From Roseateles saccharophilus (GTDB taxonomy: Bacteria; Pseudomonadota; Gammaproteobacteria; Burkholderiales; Burkholderiaceae_C): a DNA stretch of 55,826 bases. How positions within the stretch are numbered: the first letter of the stretch is position 1; every line of letters starts with the position of its first letter. Below, piece after piece: positions 36,326 to 46,425 of this stretch. Location: NCBI RefSeq assembly GCF_004342485.1, contig NZ_SMBU01000034.1:1-55826 (forward strand), given 5' to 3'. The notes under the pieces are model-generated. The model did no database searches and was not told where the DNA came from. It was given only the letters and a program-made list of their open reading frames with translations. The translations under genes and the position numbers were made by a program.

Positions 36326-36604
36326 ATGCCCCGCGTCGTTCAATGCGCCTATCTGAAGAAGGAAGCCGAAGGGCTGGACTTCCCGCCCTACCCCGTCCAT
36401 ACCGAACTCGGCAAGAAGGTGTGGGAAAACGTCAGCAAGGAAGCCTGGGCGGCCTGGATGAAGCACCAGACCATGCTCGTCAATGAAAACCGCCTCAACC
36501 TCGCCGACCAGCGCGCCCGCCAATACCTGATGCGCCAGGCCGATCAGTTTTTCTTCGGCACGGGTGCCGAAACCGTGGCGGGCTATGTCCCGCCGACGAA
36601 CTGA
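36326..36604 (+). CDS. yggX: Oxidative damage protection protein YggX
   Basis: 92 residues. Small Fe(II)-trafficking protein that protects Fe-S clusters. Marks: [19 protein letters not shown] with Cys7, [39 protein letters not shown], and the C-terminal FFFGTG. CAGGAG precedes the ATG. It follows argA by 77 bp. The last 57 bases are repeated downstream at 36672-36728. Confidence 0.95.
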   Translation: MPRVVQCAYLKKEAEGLDFPPYPVHTELGKKVWENVSKEAWAAWMKHQTMLVNENRLNLADQRARQYLMRQADQFFFGTGAETVAGYVPPTN

Positions 36605-36629
36605 GCGCAGCTCGGTGGAAAAACTGGGG

Positions 36630-36665
36630 GAGCGCTCATCTGCGCGCAGCGCAGGTGATGCGCTC
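36630..36665. terminator. Hairpin after yggX
   Basis: GAGCGC...GCGCTC and CTGCGC...GCGCAG pair to form an interrupted stem of about 12 bp. There is only a short T-run after it (36672-36676), which belongs to the duplicated yggX end. It may terminate yggX or be the core of a small inserted element. Confidence 0.4.
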
Positions 36666-36671
36666 ACAACA

Positions 36672-36728
36672 TTTTTCTTCGGCACGGGTGCCGAAACAGT
36701 GGCGGGCTATGTGCCTCCCACTGCCTGA
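36672..36728 (+). pseudogene. Diverged second copy of the yggX 3' end
   Basis: 57 bases matching 36548-36604 without gaps at 50 of 57 positions. It encodes [22 protein letters not shown]; the true gene ends [22 protein letters not shown]. All differences but the last codon are silent. No start or body of the gene is present. Confidence 0.7.
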
Positions 36729-36998
36729 TTAGCCCGATCGCGGCCAAGCCCCATATACCGAGCCCCTGCGGGCCTGGCGGGATCGCCGGGCCGGGCGCCG
36801 GCAAAAACCGCTGAAGGCAAATGGAAGGGTTCAAATGGAAACCCGTAGCCGGCCGCCAACGAAAACCCTTGCCTGAATTCACCGGCCGCGATTTAATTCG
36901 CTCGCGGAGATACTCGCCCGGCACCCGCCACGGCGCTCTCCGAGGCCCGGATGCCCCGCATCAGCGCCTCACCGGTCAAATCGCAAGAGGAATAGAGC
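36729..36998 (+). promoter_or_regulatory. Leader region of the H-NS-like gene with a sigma-70-type promoter
   Basis: TTGCCT (36869-36874) and TTTAAT (36892-36897) are 17 bp apart, a good sigma-70 promoter. The predicted leader is about 95 nt. A GAGGAA ribosome site lies just before the ATG. The rest of the region has no recognisable gene. Confidence 0.55.
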
Positions 36999-37295
36999 AT
37001 GTCCAATCTCAAGGAACTCCTGGCCCAACGTGCCGCGCTTGATGAGCAGATCAATCAAACCAAGGAGCGTGAGCGCGGCGAGGCGGTGGCCAAGGTCAAA
37101 TCCCTGATGAGCGAATATGGCCTGACGATGGCCGACCTCGCCATGCGCACCCCCAAGCCGGCCAAGGTCTCCAAGGTTGCCGCCAAGTATCGCAACCAGG
37201 CCACCGGTGAAACCTGGAGCGGCCGTGGCCTGCAGCCCAAATGGCTGAAGGCCGCCATTTCCGGCGGCGCCAAGCTGACCGATTTCGCCGTTTAA
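36999..37295 (+). CDS. H-NS family histone-like protein
   Basis: 98 residues. N-terminal coiled helix for oligomerisation (LKELLAQRAALDEQINQTKERERGEAV), a linker rich in Lys/Pro, and the C-terminal DNA-binding motif: KYRNQATGETWSGRGLQPKWLKAAI, the H-NS family core used to silence AT-rich DNA. Length fits the short beta-proteobacterial type. It has its own promoter and a strong terminator, so it is monocistronic. Confidence 0.95.
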   Translation: MSNLKELLAQRAALDEQINQTKERERGEAVAKVKSLMSEYGLTMADLAMRTPKPAKVSKVAAKYRNQATGETWSGRGLQPKWLKAAISGGAKLTDFAV

Positions 37296-37342
37296 GCGCG
37301 CCTCGCGCAGGATTACCCCTCGCCGCAGGCGGCGGCAAAGAC

Positions 37343-37376
37343 AGGGCCACCCATCCGGATGGCCCTTTTCTTTTGC
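37343..37376 (+). terminator. Intrinsic terminator of the H-NS-like gene
   Basis: GGGCCA and TGGCCC pair around a ten-base loop and are followed by TTTTCTTTT. It starts 48 bp after the stop codon. Confidence 0.8.
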
Positions 37377-37405
37377 GGCAAGGTTGCCGGCCTAAACTCC
37401 GGCGC

Positions 37406-37552
37406 ATGCCTTTCGTCACGCTGTCCGGCCGGTTCCGCCCAGGGTTTCACCTAGGCATGGCCATGTGCACGGGCGGGGAGATTCCGGCCATGTTCCGCCG
37501 CTCCAGGCCCTGCCTGCTGCACCGCCCCCACCCGGCCCGGGCGGAGGGCTGA
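37406..37552 (+). CDS. Possible 48-residue leader ORF before the GGDEF-EAL gene
   Basis: ATG at 37406 follows a TAAACT box (37393-37398) by seven bases. The frame (MPFVTLSGRFRPGFHLGMAM...) ends with TGA at 37550-37552, three bases before the ATG of the large gene. The peptide matches nothing I know and may be chance, but its end placed against the next start would allow translational coupling. Confidence 0.25.
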   Translation: MPFVTLSGRFRPGFHLGMAMCTGGEIPAMFRRSRPCLLHRPHPARAEG

Positions 37553-37555
37553 GCC

Positions 37556-40500
37556 ATGGCCCGGCATTCCGGCAGCAGCGAAGCGCCCGAAACCCACGGC
37601 GGCGGCGTAAGCAGTGGCCTGTCCACCGACCTGCCGCCCTCGACCACGCTGCCGCCCGGCCCGCGCCGCATCCACGACCGCCGCGGCCTGCGTCGCCTGC
37701 GCCGGGTCGGCCTCGCTGCACTGGCCGGCCTGGGCGGCGGGCTCATCGTGGCCTGGGCCGTGGCCACCGAGGTGCTGCCCCCGCTGCTGCGCCTGCCCCA
37801 GCCCGCCGCCGCCGCGCCAGCGACCGCTCTCTTCATCCCGATGCTGCTGGCCGCACTGGGCCTGACCGCGCTGTGGCGGCTCGGCACCTGGGTGCTGCCC
37901 CTGGTCGTGGCCGGCCTGCTGCTGGGCTGCGGCCTGCCCCTGCTGCTGGAGCCACAGGCCGACCCGCTCGGCCTGCTCGCGTCGGCGCCACTGCTGAGCG
38001 CCCTGGCGCTGCCCCTGTTTGCCGCGGTGCTGAACCGCACGCTGCTGCGCCGCCTCGGCCTGACCGGCCGGCTGGCGAGCCGGCGCGAGATCGCCCGCTT
38101 CGGGCTGCTGGCGGGGCTGGCCGCGCCCCTGCTGGCCGGCCTGCTCGCACTGGCCGCGCTGTTGGCCGCCGGGTTGACGCCGGAGGGCGCCGCCCGCGGC
38201 GCGCTGACGCTGGCCGGCGCCTGGGCCCTGGCCCTGCTGAGCGCCGGTACCGCGCTGCAGACCAGCTCGCAGCAGCCACGGCGCAGCGGGCGCTGGCCGG
38301 CCCGGGTGCTGGCCGCCGCCGCCGCCCTCACCCAACTGGGCCTGGCCTGGCTGCCCGATGCCGGCGCCCTGCTGCTCGTGCCCCAGCTGCTGCTGAGCCT
38401 GCATGCGCAGCAGGCCACACCGCGCCACAACGCCGGCCTCGGCCTGGGCCTGCTCGCGCTGTGGGCGCTGACCACGCCGGCCACGCCGCCGGCCTGGGCG
38501 GCCGCGGCGCTGCTGGCCCTGCTGCCGCTGGCCGTCCTTGCGCTGAGCCAGCACCGGGTGCGCGAACACGACGGCTGGCGCAGCGCCCTCGACGCCCAGG
38601 GCCTGGCCCTCGCCGAATGGCGCCTGCCCGAAGGCCGGCGGCATGCCTCGGCCCGCTGGCTGGCGCTGACGACGCCCGTCGACCCGACCTCCCGACCCGG
38701 CAGCACGCCGCTGGACTGGGTGCGCGTTGCCCACCCGCGCGACCGCGAGCCGGTGCGGCGGGCCCTGCGCGAGTTGCTGGCGCATGCCGGGCGCGACCAG
38801 CTCGGCCTGTCGCTGCGCATCGCAGCCGACGGCGGCGACTGGCGCTGGCACGAACTCCAGGCCCATGTGCCGCAACGCGACCGCAAGGGCCAGGCGCGCA
38901 GCCTGATCGCGACGCTGGCCGACGTCAGCTGGCGCCACACGGCCGAGGAGCGCGAGCGCATGTCGGCCACGATCTTCCAGCAGTCCGGCGAGGGCCTGGC
39001 CGTCGTCGACGCGCAGTGGCGCATCGTCGAGGTCAACCCCGCCTATTGCGACATCCTGCATGCGTCGCGCGAGGCCCTGGTCGGCCGCCTGGCGGCGCCG
39101 CTGAGCGTGGCCAATCTGCGGCGTAGCGGCCATGAGGCGGTCGAAGTGCAGGCCCGGCTGAAGGCGGGCCAGACCTGGAGCGGCCAGATCCAGGCCGAGC
39201 TGGACGACGGCGGCCGCCATGTCTTCTCGACCCGGCTCAGCCCGGTGCCCGAGCCCGACGGCATCAGCCCGCGCTGGCGCCTGCTGAGCCTGACCGACCT
39301 GGGCGAGAGCCTGCGCCAGCAGGAGCTGCTGCGCCGCAGCCTGCGCTACGACATCGCCACCGGCCTGCCCAACCGCGACGAATTCATGAGCCTGCTGCAG
39401 CAAGCGCTGCTGGCGGCCAACCGCGACGGTTTCAAGCTCGTGATCTGCGTCATCGACCTGGACGACTTCGGCCGCGTCAATGTGGAGCAGGGCCAGCTCG
39501 TCGCCGACGCCGTGCTGCTTCAGCTCAGCGGCCGGCTGCAGGCCACGCTGCGCCGCGCCCGCGGCGGCGCCGCCGCCGACACGGCCGACCAGCTCGCCCG
39601 GCTGCATGGCGACGAGTTCGCCGTGCTGATGCGGGTGCAGACGGCCGACGAGGGCCAACGCGCCATCGACCGGCTGCTGGGCCTGCTGTCCACGCCGGTT
39701 TCCATCCGCGAGAGCCGCGTCGGCGATGGCCTGGCCCTGGAGGTCGGCGCCAGCATGGGCGCCACCCTCTACCCGCTGGACGAGGCCGACCCCGAGACCC
39801 TGCTGCGCCATGCCGGCCACGCCCTTTATCGCGCCAAGCAGCTCGGCCGCGGCAGCGTGCAATTCCACGACCCCACGCTGAGCGAGCGCGACGAGGCTGG
39901 CCTGATCGCCGTGGCCCGCCTGCAGCGCGCGCTCGACAGCAACGAGTTGCTGCTGTACTACCAGCCCCAGATCGATCTGCGCACCGGCCAGGTGATGGGC
40001 GTCGAGGCCCTGCTGCGCTGGCAGCACCCGGACCGCGGCCTGCTTGCGCCGGCGCATTTCCTGCCGCTGGTCGCGGCCACCGGCCTGTCGGTGCAGATCG
40101 GCGACTGGGTCATCGAGCAGGCTCTCGCGCAGGCGGCGACCTGGCTGGACGCCGGCGTCAACGGCGGCCGCGGCCTGCCGGTCAGCGTCAACGTCGGCGC
40201 CCGCCAGCTCGGCCGGCACGACTTCCCGCAGCGCCTGCAGGAGCTGATCCGGCGCCAGCCGCCGGCAGTCGCCCATCTGCTGCACCTGGACGTGCTCGAG
40301 TCCGACGCGCTGGTCGAGACGGTCGCCACCCAGGCCCTCATCCAGCGCTGCCTGAGCCTGGGCGTGGGCATCGCGCTGGACGACTTCGGCGCCGGTTACT
40401 CGCGCCTGTCGTCGCTCAAGCGCCTGACGGTCGATACGCTGAAACTCGACCGCAGCTATGTGCAGGGCATGCTGGGCGACGCCCAGGACCTGTCGCTGGT

Positions 40501-40726
40501 GGAAAGCGTCATCGGTCTGGGGCGCAACATCGGCTGCGCGGTGCTGGCCAAGGGCGTCGAGAGCCGCGCCCATGCGCGCGAGCTGCTGCGCCTGGGCTGT
40601 CGCCTCGGCCAGGGCAATGGCATCGCCGCGGCCATGCACGCCTCGGCCCTACCGGGCTGGATGGAGGCCTTCGCCAACAGTGACTGGGCCGGGCAACTGA
40701 AAGCCCCGACGCAGGCGCCTCTTTAA
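37556..40726 (+). CDS. Membrane PAS-GGDEF-EAL protein with altered active-site residues
   Basis: 1056 residues. Residues 45-345 hold about eight to ten membrane segments, then PAS regions (IFQQSGEGLAVVDAQWRIVEVNPAYCDIL), a GGDEF domain and an EAL domain. The GGDEF motif reads HGDEF (about 683-687). EAL817 is intact (GVEALLRW), as are SVNVGARQL, DDFGAGYSRL and LKLDRS, but the family motif AEGVE reads AKGVE (Lys999) and the usual ExxE glutamate is Asp912. GGDEF makes and EAL degrades cyclic di-GMP; loss of the AEGVE Glu predicts weak or no phosphodiesterase activity. GGAGGG precedes the ATG. Confidence 0.92.
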   Translation: MARHSGSSEAPETHGGGVSSGLSTDLPPSTTLPPGPRRIHDRRGLRRLRRVGLAALAGLGGGLIVAWAVATEVLPPLLRLPQPAAAAPATALFIPMLLAALGLTALWRLGTWVLPLVVAGLLLGCGLPLLLEPQADPLGLLASAPLLSALALPLFAAVLNRTLLRRLGLTGRLASRREIARFGLLAGLAAPLLAGLLALAALLAAGLTPEGAARGALTLAGAWALALLSAGTALQTSSQQPRRSGRWPARVLAAAAALTQLGLAWLPDAGALLLVPQLLLSLHAQQATPRHNAGLGLGLLALWALTTPATPPAWAAAALLALLPLAVLALSQHRVREHDGWRSALDAQGLALAEWRLPEGRRHASARWLALTTPVDPTSRPGSTPLDWVRVAHPRDREPVRRALRELLAHAGRDQLGLSLRIAADGGDWRWHELQAHVPQRDRKGQARSLIATLADVSWRHTAEERERMSATIFQQSGEGLAVVDAQWRIVEVNPAYCDILHASREALVGRLAAPLSVANLRRSGHEAVEVQARLKAGQTWSGQIQAELDDGGRHVFSTRLSPVPEPDGISPRWRLLSLTDLGESLRQQELLRRSLRYDIATGLPNRDEFMSLLQQALLAANRDGFKLVICVIDLDDFGRVNVEQGQLVADAVLLQLSGRLQATLRRARGGAAADTADQLARLHGDEFAVLMRVQTADEGQRAIDRLLGLLSTPVSIRESRVGDGLALEVGASMGATLYPLDEADPETLLRHAGHALYRAKQLGRGSVQFHDPTLSERDEAGLIAVARLQRALDSNELLLYYQPQIDLRTGQVMGVEALLRWQHPDRGLLAPAHFLPLVAATGLSVQIGDWVIEQALAQAATWLDAGVNGGRGLPVSVNVGARQLGRHDFPQRLQELIRRQPPAVAHLLHLDVLESDALVETVATQALIQRCLSLGVGIALDDFGAGYSRLSSLKRLTVDTLKLDRSYVQGMLGDAQDLSLVESVIGLGRNIGCAVLAKGVESRAHARELLRLGCRLGQGNGIAAAMHASALPGWMEAFANSDWAGQLKAPTQAPL

Positions 40727-40735
40727 ACTCCCGGG

Positions 40736-42709
40736 GTGATTCCCCAAGGCTTCATCCAGGACCTGCTGGCCCGCGTCGACATCGTCGAGGTGGTCGGCCG
40801 CCATGTCGAGCTGAAAAAGGCCGGCAGCAACCACAAGGGCCTGTGCCCGTTCCATGGCGAGAAGTCGCCCAGCTTCAACGTCAATTCCGTCCGCCAGACC
40901 TACCACTGCTTCGGCTGCGGCGTGCACGGCAATGCCATCGGCTTCCTGATGGAACACACCGGCGCCAGCTTCGTCGAGGCCGTGGAAGACCTGGCCCAGC
41001 AGGTCGGCATGGTGGTGCCGCAGGACGAGCGCAGCCCCGAGCAGCGCGAGCGCGCCAAGGCCGAGAAGGCCCGCCAGCACAGCCTGACCGAGGTGCTGGC
41101 CCGCGCGGCGGGCTTCTACAAGGACCAGCTGCGCAAGGCGCCGCGCGCCGTGGCCTACCTGAAGGGTCGCGGCCTGACCGGCCAGATCGCCGCCCGCTTC
41201 GGCCTCGGCTATGCGCCCGAAGGCTGGCGCTCGCTGGCCAGCGGCTTCCCGTCCTACGACGACCCGCAGCTCGTCGAATCCGGCCTGGTGATCGAAAAGC
41301 AGGCGGATGACGAGGGGGCAGGCGGGCCGCCCCAAGCCGGCCCGCATCCCCTCCGGGGATCGTCCGACGTACCCGGCGGGCGTGGGGCTTCATCCCGGCG
41401 CTACGACCGCTTCCGCGACCGCGTGATGTTCCCGATCCGCAATGTGCAGGGCGAGGTCATCGGCTTCGGTGGCCGCGTGCTGGACAAGGGCGAACCCAAA
41501 TACCTGAACTCGCCCGAGACACCGGTCTTCGTCAAGGGCCGCGAGCTCTACGGCCTGTTCGAGGGCCGCCAGGCCATGCGCCAGCGTGGCTATGCCCTGG
41601 TCGTCGAGGGCTATATGGACGTCGTCGCGCTGGCCCAGTACGGCATCGCCAACGCCGTCGCGACGCTGGGCACGGCCTGCACGGCCGACCATGTGCACAA
41701 GCTCTTCCGCCACACCGACTCGGTGGTCTTCAGCTTCGACGGCGACGCCGCCGGCCGCCGCGCCGCCGTGCGCGCGCTGGAGGCCGCCCTGCCCCACGCG
41801 TCCGAGACCCACACCGTCAAGTTCCTGTTCCTGCCGACCGAGCACGATCCGGACTCCTATGTGCGCGAACTCGGCGCCGAGGCCTTCGAACGCGCCGTTG
41901 AGGGCGCCGTGCCGCTGTCGCGCCAGCTCGTCACCGTGGCCGCGGAGGGCTGCGACCTCGCCACGCCTGAAGGCCGTGCCCGCATGCTGGCCCAGGCCAG
42001 GCCGCTGTGGAACCTGTTGCCGGACGGCCTGCTGCGCCGCCAGCTGCTGGGCGAGTTCGCCCGCCAGGGCCAGCTGCCCGAAACCGAACTGCAGGCACTG
42101 TGGATGGGCGAGTCTGCGCCCGGTCCAGGCGTCGCAACGCAACCGCCCGATGCCGGTGGTCCGCCGCCGGAGAAGCCGCGCTGGCAGCCCAAAGGCGAGT
42201 GGAAACCCAAGGGCGAGTGGAAGGGCAAGGGCGACTGGAAATCCCGCCGCGACGCCGAGCAGCGTCCCGCGGGCCCTCGCGCCACGCCCGCCACCCATGC
42301 CGACAGCGCCGCCCGCCTGCTGCTGCTGCACAGCGAGCTGTGGGACACGCTGGGCGACGAGGACCGCGCCCTGCTGCACGACCTGCCTGGCGTGCACGGT
42401 GAACTGGTCCAGTGGCTGGAGCGCTACCTCGTGAACCATGGCGCCAGCCCCTGGGCCGTCATCGAGGCTGCGTTGCAGGCCGACGGCCTGGCCGCTGCCG
42501 CCGCGAAGCTGTCCCGCCCGGCCCAGGAACTGGGCGTGGAAGAACAAAGCCCCGCCAGCGACCTCGGCATCGCCGTAGACGCGTTGCGCCTGCAGCGCCA
42601 GCAGCTGCGTGCCCTGCCAGCCAGCAGCGGCGTCACGGACGACGACCGCCGACGGGCGCTGGAGCTGATGGCGCAATTACGCGCCCGGCACGGCATTTCC
42701 TCGGGCTAA
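40736..42709 (+). CDS. dnaG: DNA primase, with an in-frame repeat-derived insertion
   Basis: 657 residues from GTG at 40736. It makes RNA primers for replication. The zinc site is C37, H40, C58, C61; the catalytic core includes RYDRFRDRVMFPIRN, IGFGGRVLDKGEPKYLNSPET, Toprim VVEGYMDVVAL and FDGDAAGRRAA. A C-terminal helicase-binding domain follows a Lys/Trp-rich linker. Residues about 189-220 form a Gly/Pro-rich insertion, absent from the E. coli enzyme at this point (between GLVIEK and RYDRF), encoded by a dispersed palindromic repeat. A TAAACT box lies six bases before the start, with no ribosome site. Confidence 0.95.
   Translation: MIPQGFIQDLLARVDIVEVVGRHVELKKAGSNHKGLCPFHGEKSPSFNVNSVRQTYHCFGCGVHGNAIGFLMEHTGASFVEAVEDLAQQVGMVVPQDERSPEQRERAKAEKARQHSLTEVLARAAGFYKDQLRKAPRAVAYLKGRGLTGQIAARFGLGYAPEGWRSLASGFPSYDDPQLVESGLVIEKQADDEGAGGPPQAGPHPLRGSSDVPGGRGASSRRYDRFRDRVMFPIRNVQGEVIGFGGRVLDKGEPKYLNSPETPVFVKGRELYGLFEGRQAMRQRGYALVVEGYMDVVALAQYGIANAVATLGTACTADHVHKLFRHTDSVVFSFDGDAAGRRAAVRALEAALPHASETHTVKFLFLPTEHDPDSYVRELGAEAFERAVEGAVPLSRQLVTVAAEGCDLATPEGRARMLAQARPLWNLLPDGLLRRQLLGEFARQGQLPETELQALWMGESAPGPGVATQPPDAGGPPPEKPRWQPKGEWKPKGEWKGKGDWKSRRDAEQRPAGPRATPATHADSAARLLLLHSELWDTLGDEDRALLHDLPGVHGELVQWLERYLVNHGASPWAVIEAALQADGLAAAAAKLSRPAQELGVEEQSPASDLGIAVDALRLQRQQLRALPASSGVTDDDRRRALELMAQLRARHGISSG
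41334..41393. repeat. Dispersed palindromic repeat, copy 2, inside dnaG
   Basis: The 60-bp stretch starts GGGCCGCCCCAAGCCGGC and ends TGGGGCTTCAT. It matches the outer parts of the repeat at 159-266. It contains short palindromes (GGGCCG...CGGCCC; CCCCTCCGGGG). The reading frame stays open across it. Confidence 0.65.
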
Positions 42710-42721
42710 CCCGAATAGATT

Positions 42722-42750
42722 TTGACTCGGCCATGAAATTGGCCGATAAT
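42722..42750 (+). promoter_or_regulatory. Sigma-70 promoter for rpoD
   Basis: TTGACT (42722-42727), a 17-bp spacer and GATAAT (42745-42750) give a near-consensus promoter just after the dnaG stop. Transcription would begin about 42757, leaving a leader of roughly 285 nt before rpoD. I find no gene in this leader; a ribosome site (GAAGGAC) lies before the ATG. Confidence 0.75.
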
Positions 42751-43043
42751 GCAATGTTTTCCGCGCGCGTCAACAAGAGTGACGGCAGAGAGATGCCGGG
42801 CCCGGCCACCTTGCGAAACAAGGCACCTGCGAGTTTTGAAGGCCACCACATCCGCCACCTCTGCACTCCAAACGATCACGCCAGCTTGTTCGCGCCACGC
42901 CTGGGTCCCTCGACCGATATCCGGTTGATACCCGGCGACGAAAGCCACCGCCCCCATGCCCCGCCGGCTTGACGCCGAGCCCGGGCTGGCCGCGGTGGCT
43001 GCTGCATTTCTGAATTGACCGCGCAAACCCTCGAAGGACCTGC

Positions 43044-45287
<2,244 letters not shown>

Positions 45288-45317
45288 GTTTGGCCGGGGA
45301 CGCAGCCGCCGCAGGCG

Positions 45318-45425
45318 GTGCGGGCTGTACAGCAGACCGCACGGAGTTTGCGCCCCGACTTGCGTAGCAAGGCGGGGCACAAGCTGCGCTCAATCCCGAA
45401 GGCCGGCCCGCCCGGCCTTTTTTGC
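45318..45425 (+). terminator. Hairpins and intrinsic terminator after rpoD
   Basis: Two hairpins (GTGCGG...CCGCAC near 45318-45342; a 12-bp stem with one mismatch, 45352-45363 with 45367-45378) are followed by AAGGCCGG...CCGGCCTT and a run of six T (about 45401-45425). The last is a textbook terminator. The stretch from 45288 to 45441 has no gene. Confidence 0.75.
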
Positions 45426-45441
45426 GCCCTAAACTTCCTCC

Positions 45442-46407
45442 ATGACCGCGATCCGCGAGCGCACCGTCCTCTTCGCCGACCTGCGTGGCAGCACCGGGCT
45501 CTATGAGTCCCTCGGCAACGCCGAGGCCAGCGGCCTGGTCACGCAGACGGTCAGTCAGATCAGCGAGGCCGTGCTGGAAAGCGGTGGCCAGTTGATCAAG
45601 ACGCTGGGCGACGGCCTGATGGCCGCCTTCGAGGCACCGCGCGACGGTGTGCGCGCGGCCCAGCGCATGCAGGAGATGCTGGAGCGCACCGTGCAGCGCG
45701 CACGCCGCCTCAACAACCCGGCCATGCTGGCGCTGCGCCTGCAGGTCGCGCTGGCCCGCGGCGAGGTCGTGGAGCTCAATGGCGACTGCTTCGGCGACGC
45801 GGTCAACGTGGCCGCCCGCCTGATCGACCACGCCGGCGACGGCGAGATCCTCATCACCGCCGAGGTGCTGGCCGGGCTGCACCACGCGTCCAAGGGGCGG
45901 TTTCGCAGCCTGGACCGCATCTCGGTGCGCGGTCGCATCGAGCCCGTGCACGTCTACCGGATGGATGCCGCACCGTTGCCCGGCGCCGACGCCGCTGCGA
46001 CGCAGTTCGGCGAGCCGATGCGCTCCAGCGAGCCCGACGGCATGCGCCTGGTCTGGGGCGACCTCGACCGCGTCTTCGACATCCTCAGCATGCCCGTGGT
46101 GCTGGGCCGCAGCGTGCAGGCCACCTACTGCATCACCGACGCGCGGGTCTCGCGCTCGCATGCCCGCATCGACTGGCAGGGCAGCAGCTTCGAGCTGACC
46201 GACCTCTCCTACAACGGCACCTACGTCCGCTTCGGCGACTCCGGCGAGATCCTCAGCCTCAAGCGCGGCAGCTGCACGCTGCACGGCCATGGCGTCATCG
46301 GCCTCGGTGGGCTGCCGGACGACGCACAGTCGCCCGTCGTGCGCTTCGAGGTGCTGCACTTCGCCGACACCGAACCCCAGGCCTTCGGCCACAGCCGCAG
46401 GCGCTGA
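45442..46407 (+). CDS. Class III adenylate/guanylate cyclase fused to an FHA domain
   Basis: 321 residues. The cyclase domain is N-terminal: LFADLRGSTGLYE (metal Asp13), KTLGDGLMAAF (Lys53, Asp57) and GDAVNVAARLID (transition-state Asn and Arg). After about residue 200 comes a forkhead-associated domain: VLGRSVQATYCITDARVSRSHARI with GR, SRSH and NGTYV. FHA domains bind phosphothreonine, so the enzyme may be steered by Ser/Thr kinases; a kinase gene is present at 26-28.5 kb. A TAAACT box lies six bases before the ATG and there is no ribosome site. Confidence 0.9.
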   Translation: MTAIRERTVLFADLRGSTGLYESLGNAEASGLVTQTVSQISEAVLESGGQLIKTLGDGLMAAFEAPRDGVRAAQRMQEMLERTVQRARRLNNPAMLALRLQVALARGEVVELNGDCFGDAVNVAARLIDHAGDGEILITAEVLAGLHHASKGRFRSLDRISVRGRIEPVHVYRMDAAPLPGADAAATQFGEPMRSSEPDGMRLVWGDLDRVFDILSMPVVLGRSVQATYCITDARVSRSHARIDWQGSSFELTDLSYNGTYVRFGDSGEILSLKRGSCTLHGHGVIGLGGLPDDAQSPVVRFEVLHFADTEPQAFGHSRRR

Positions 46408-46425
46408 GCCTGTCTTCCGACCGAC

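Noticed and set aside
37451-40639. 1062-codon open frame antisense to the GGDEF-EAL gene
   Set aside because: Gln/Ala/Gly-rich product, same antisense effect, while the plus-strand protein has clear domains throughout.
42757-43043. Gene or riboswitch in the rpoD leader
   Set aside because: Short frames only, with no ribosome site or conserved motif; no known riboswitch core recognised. A long untranslated leader is the simpler reading.
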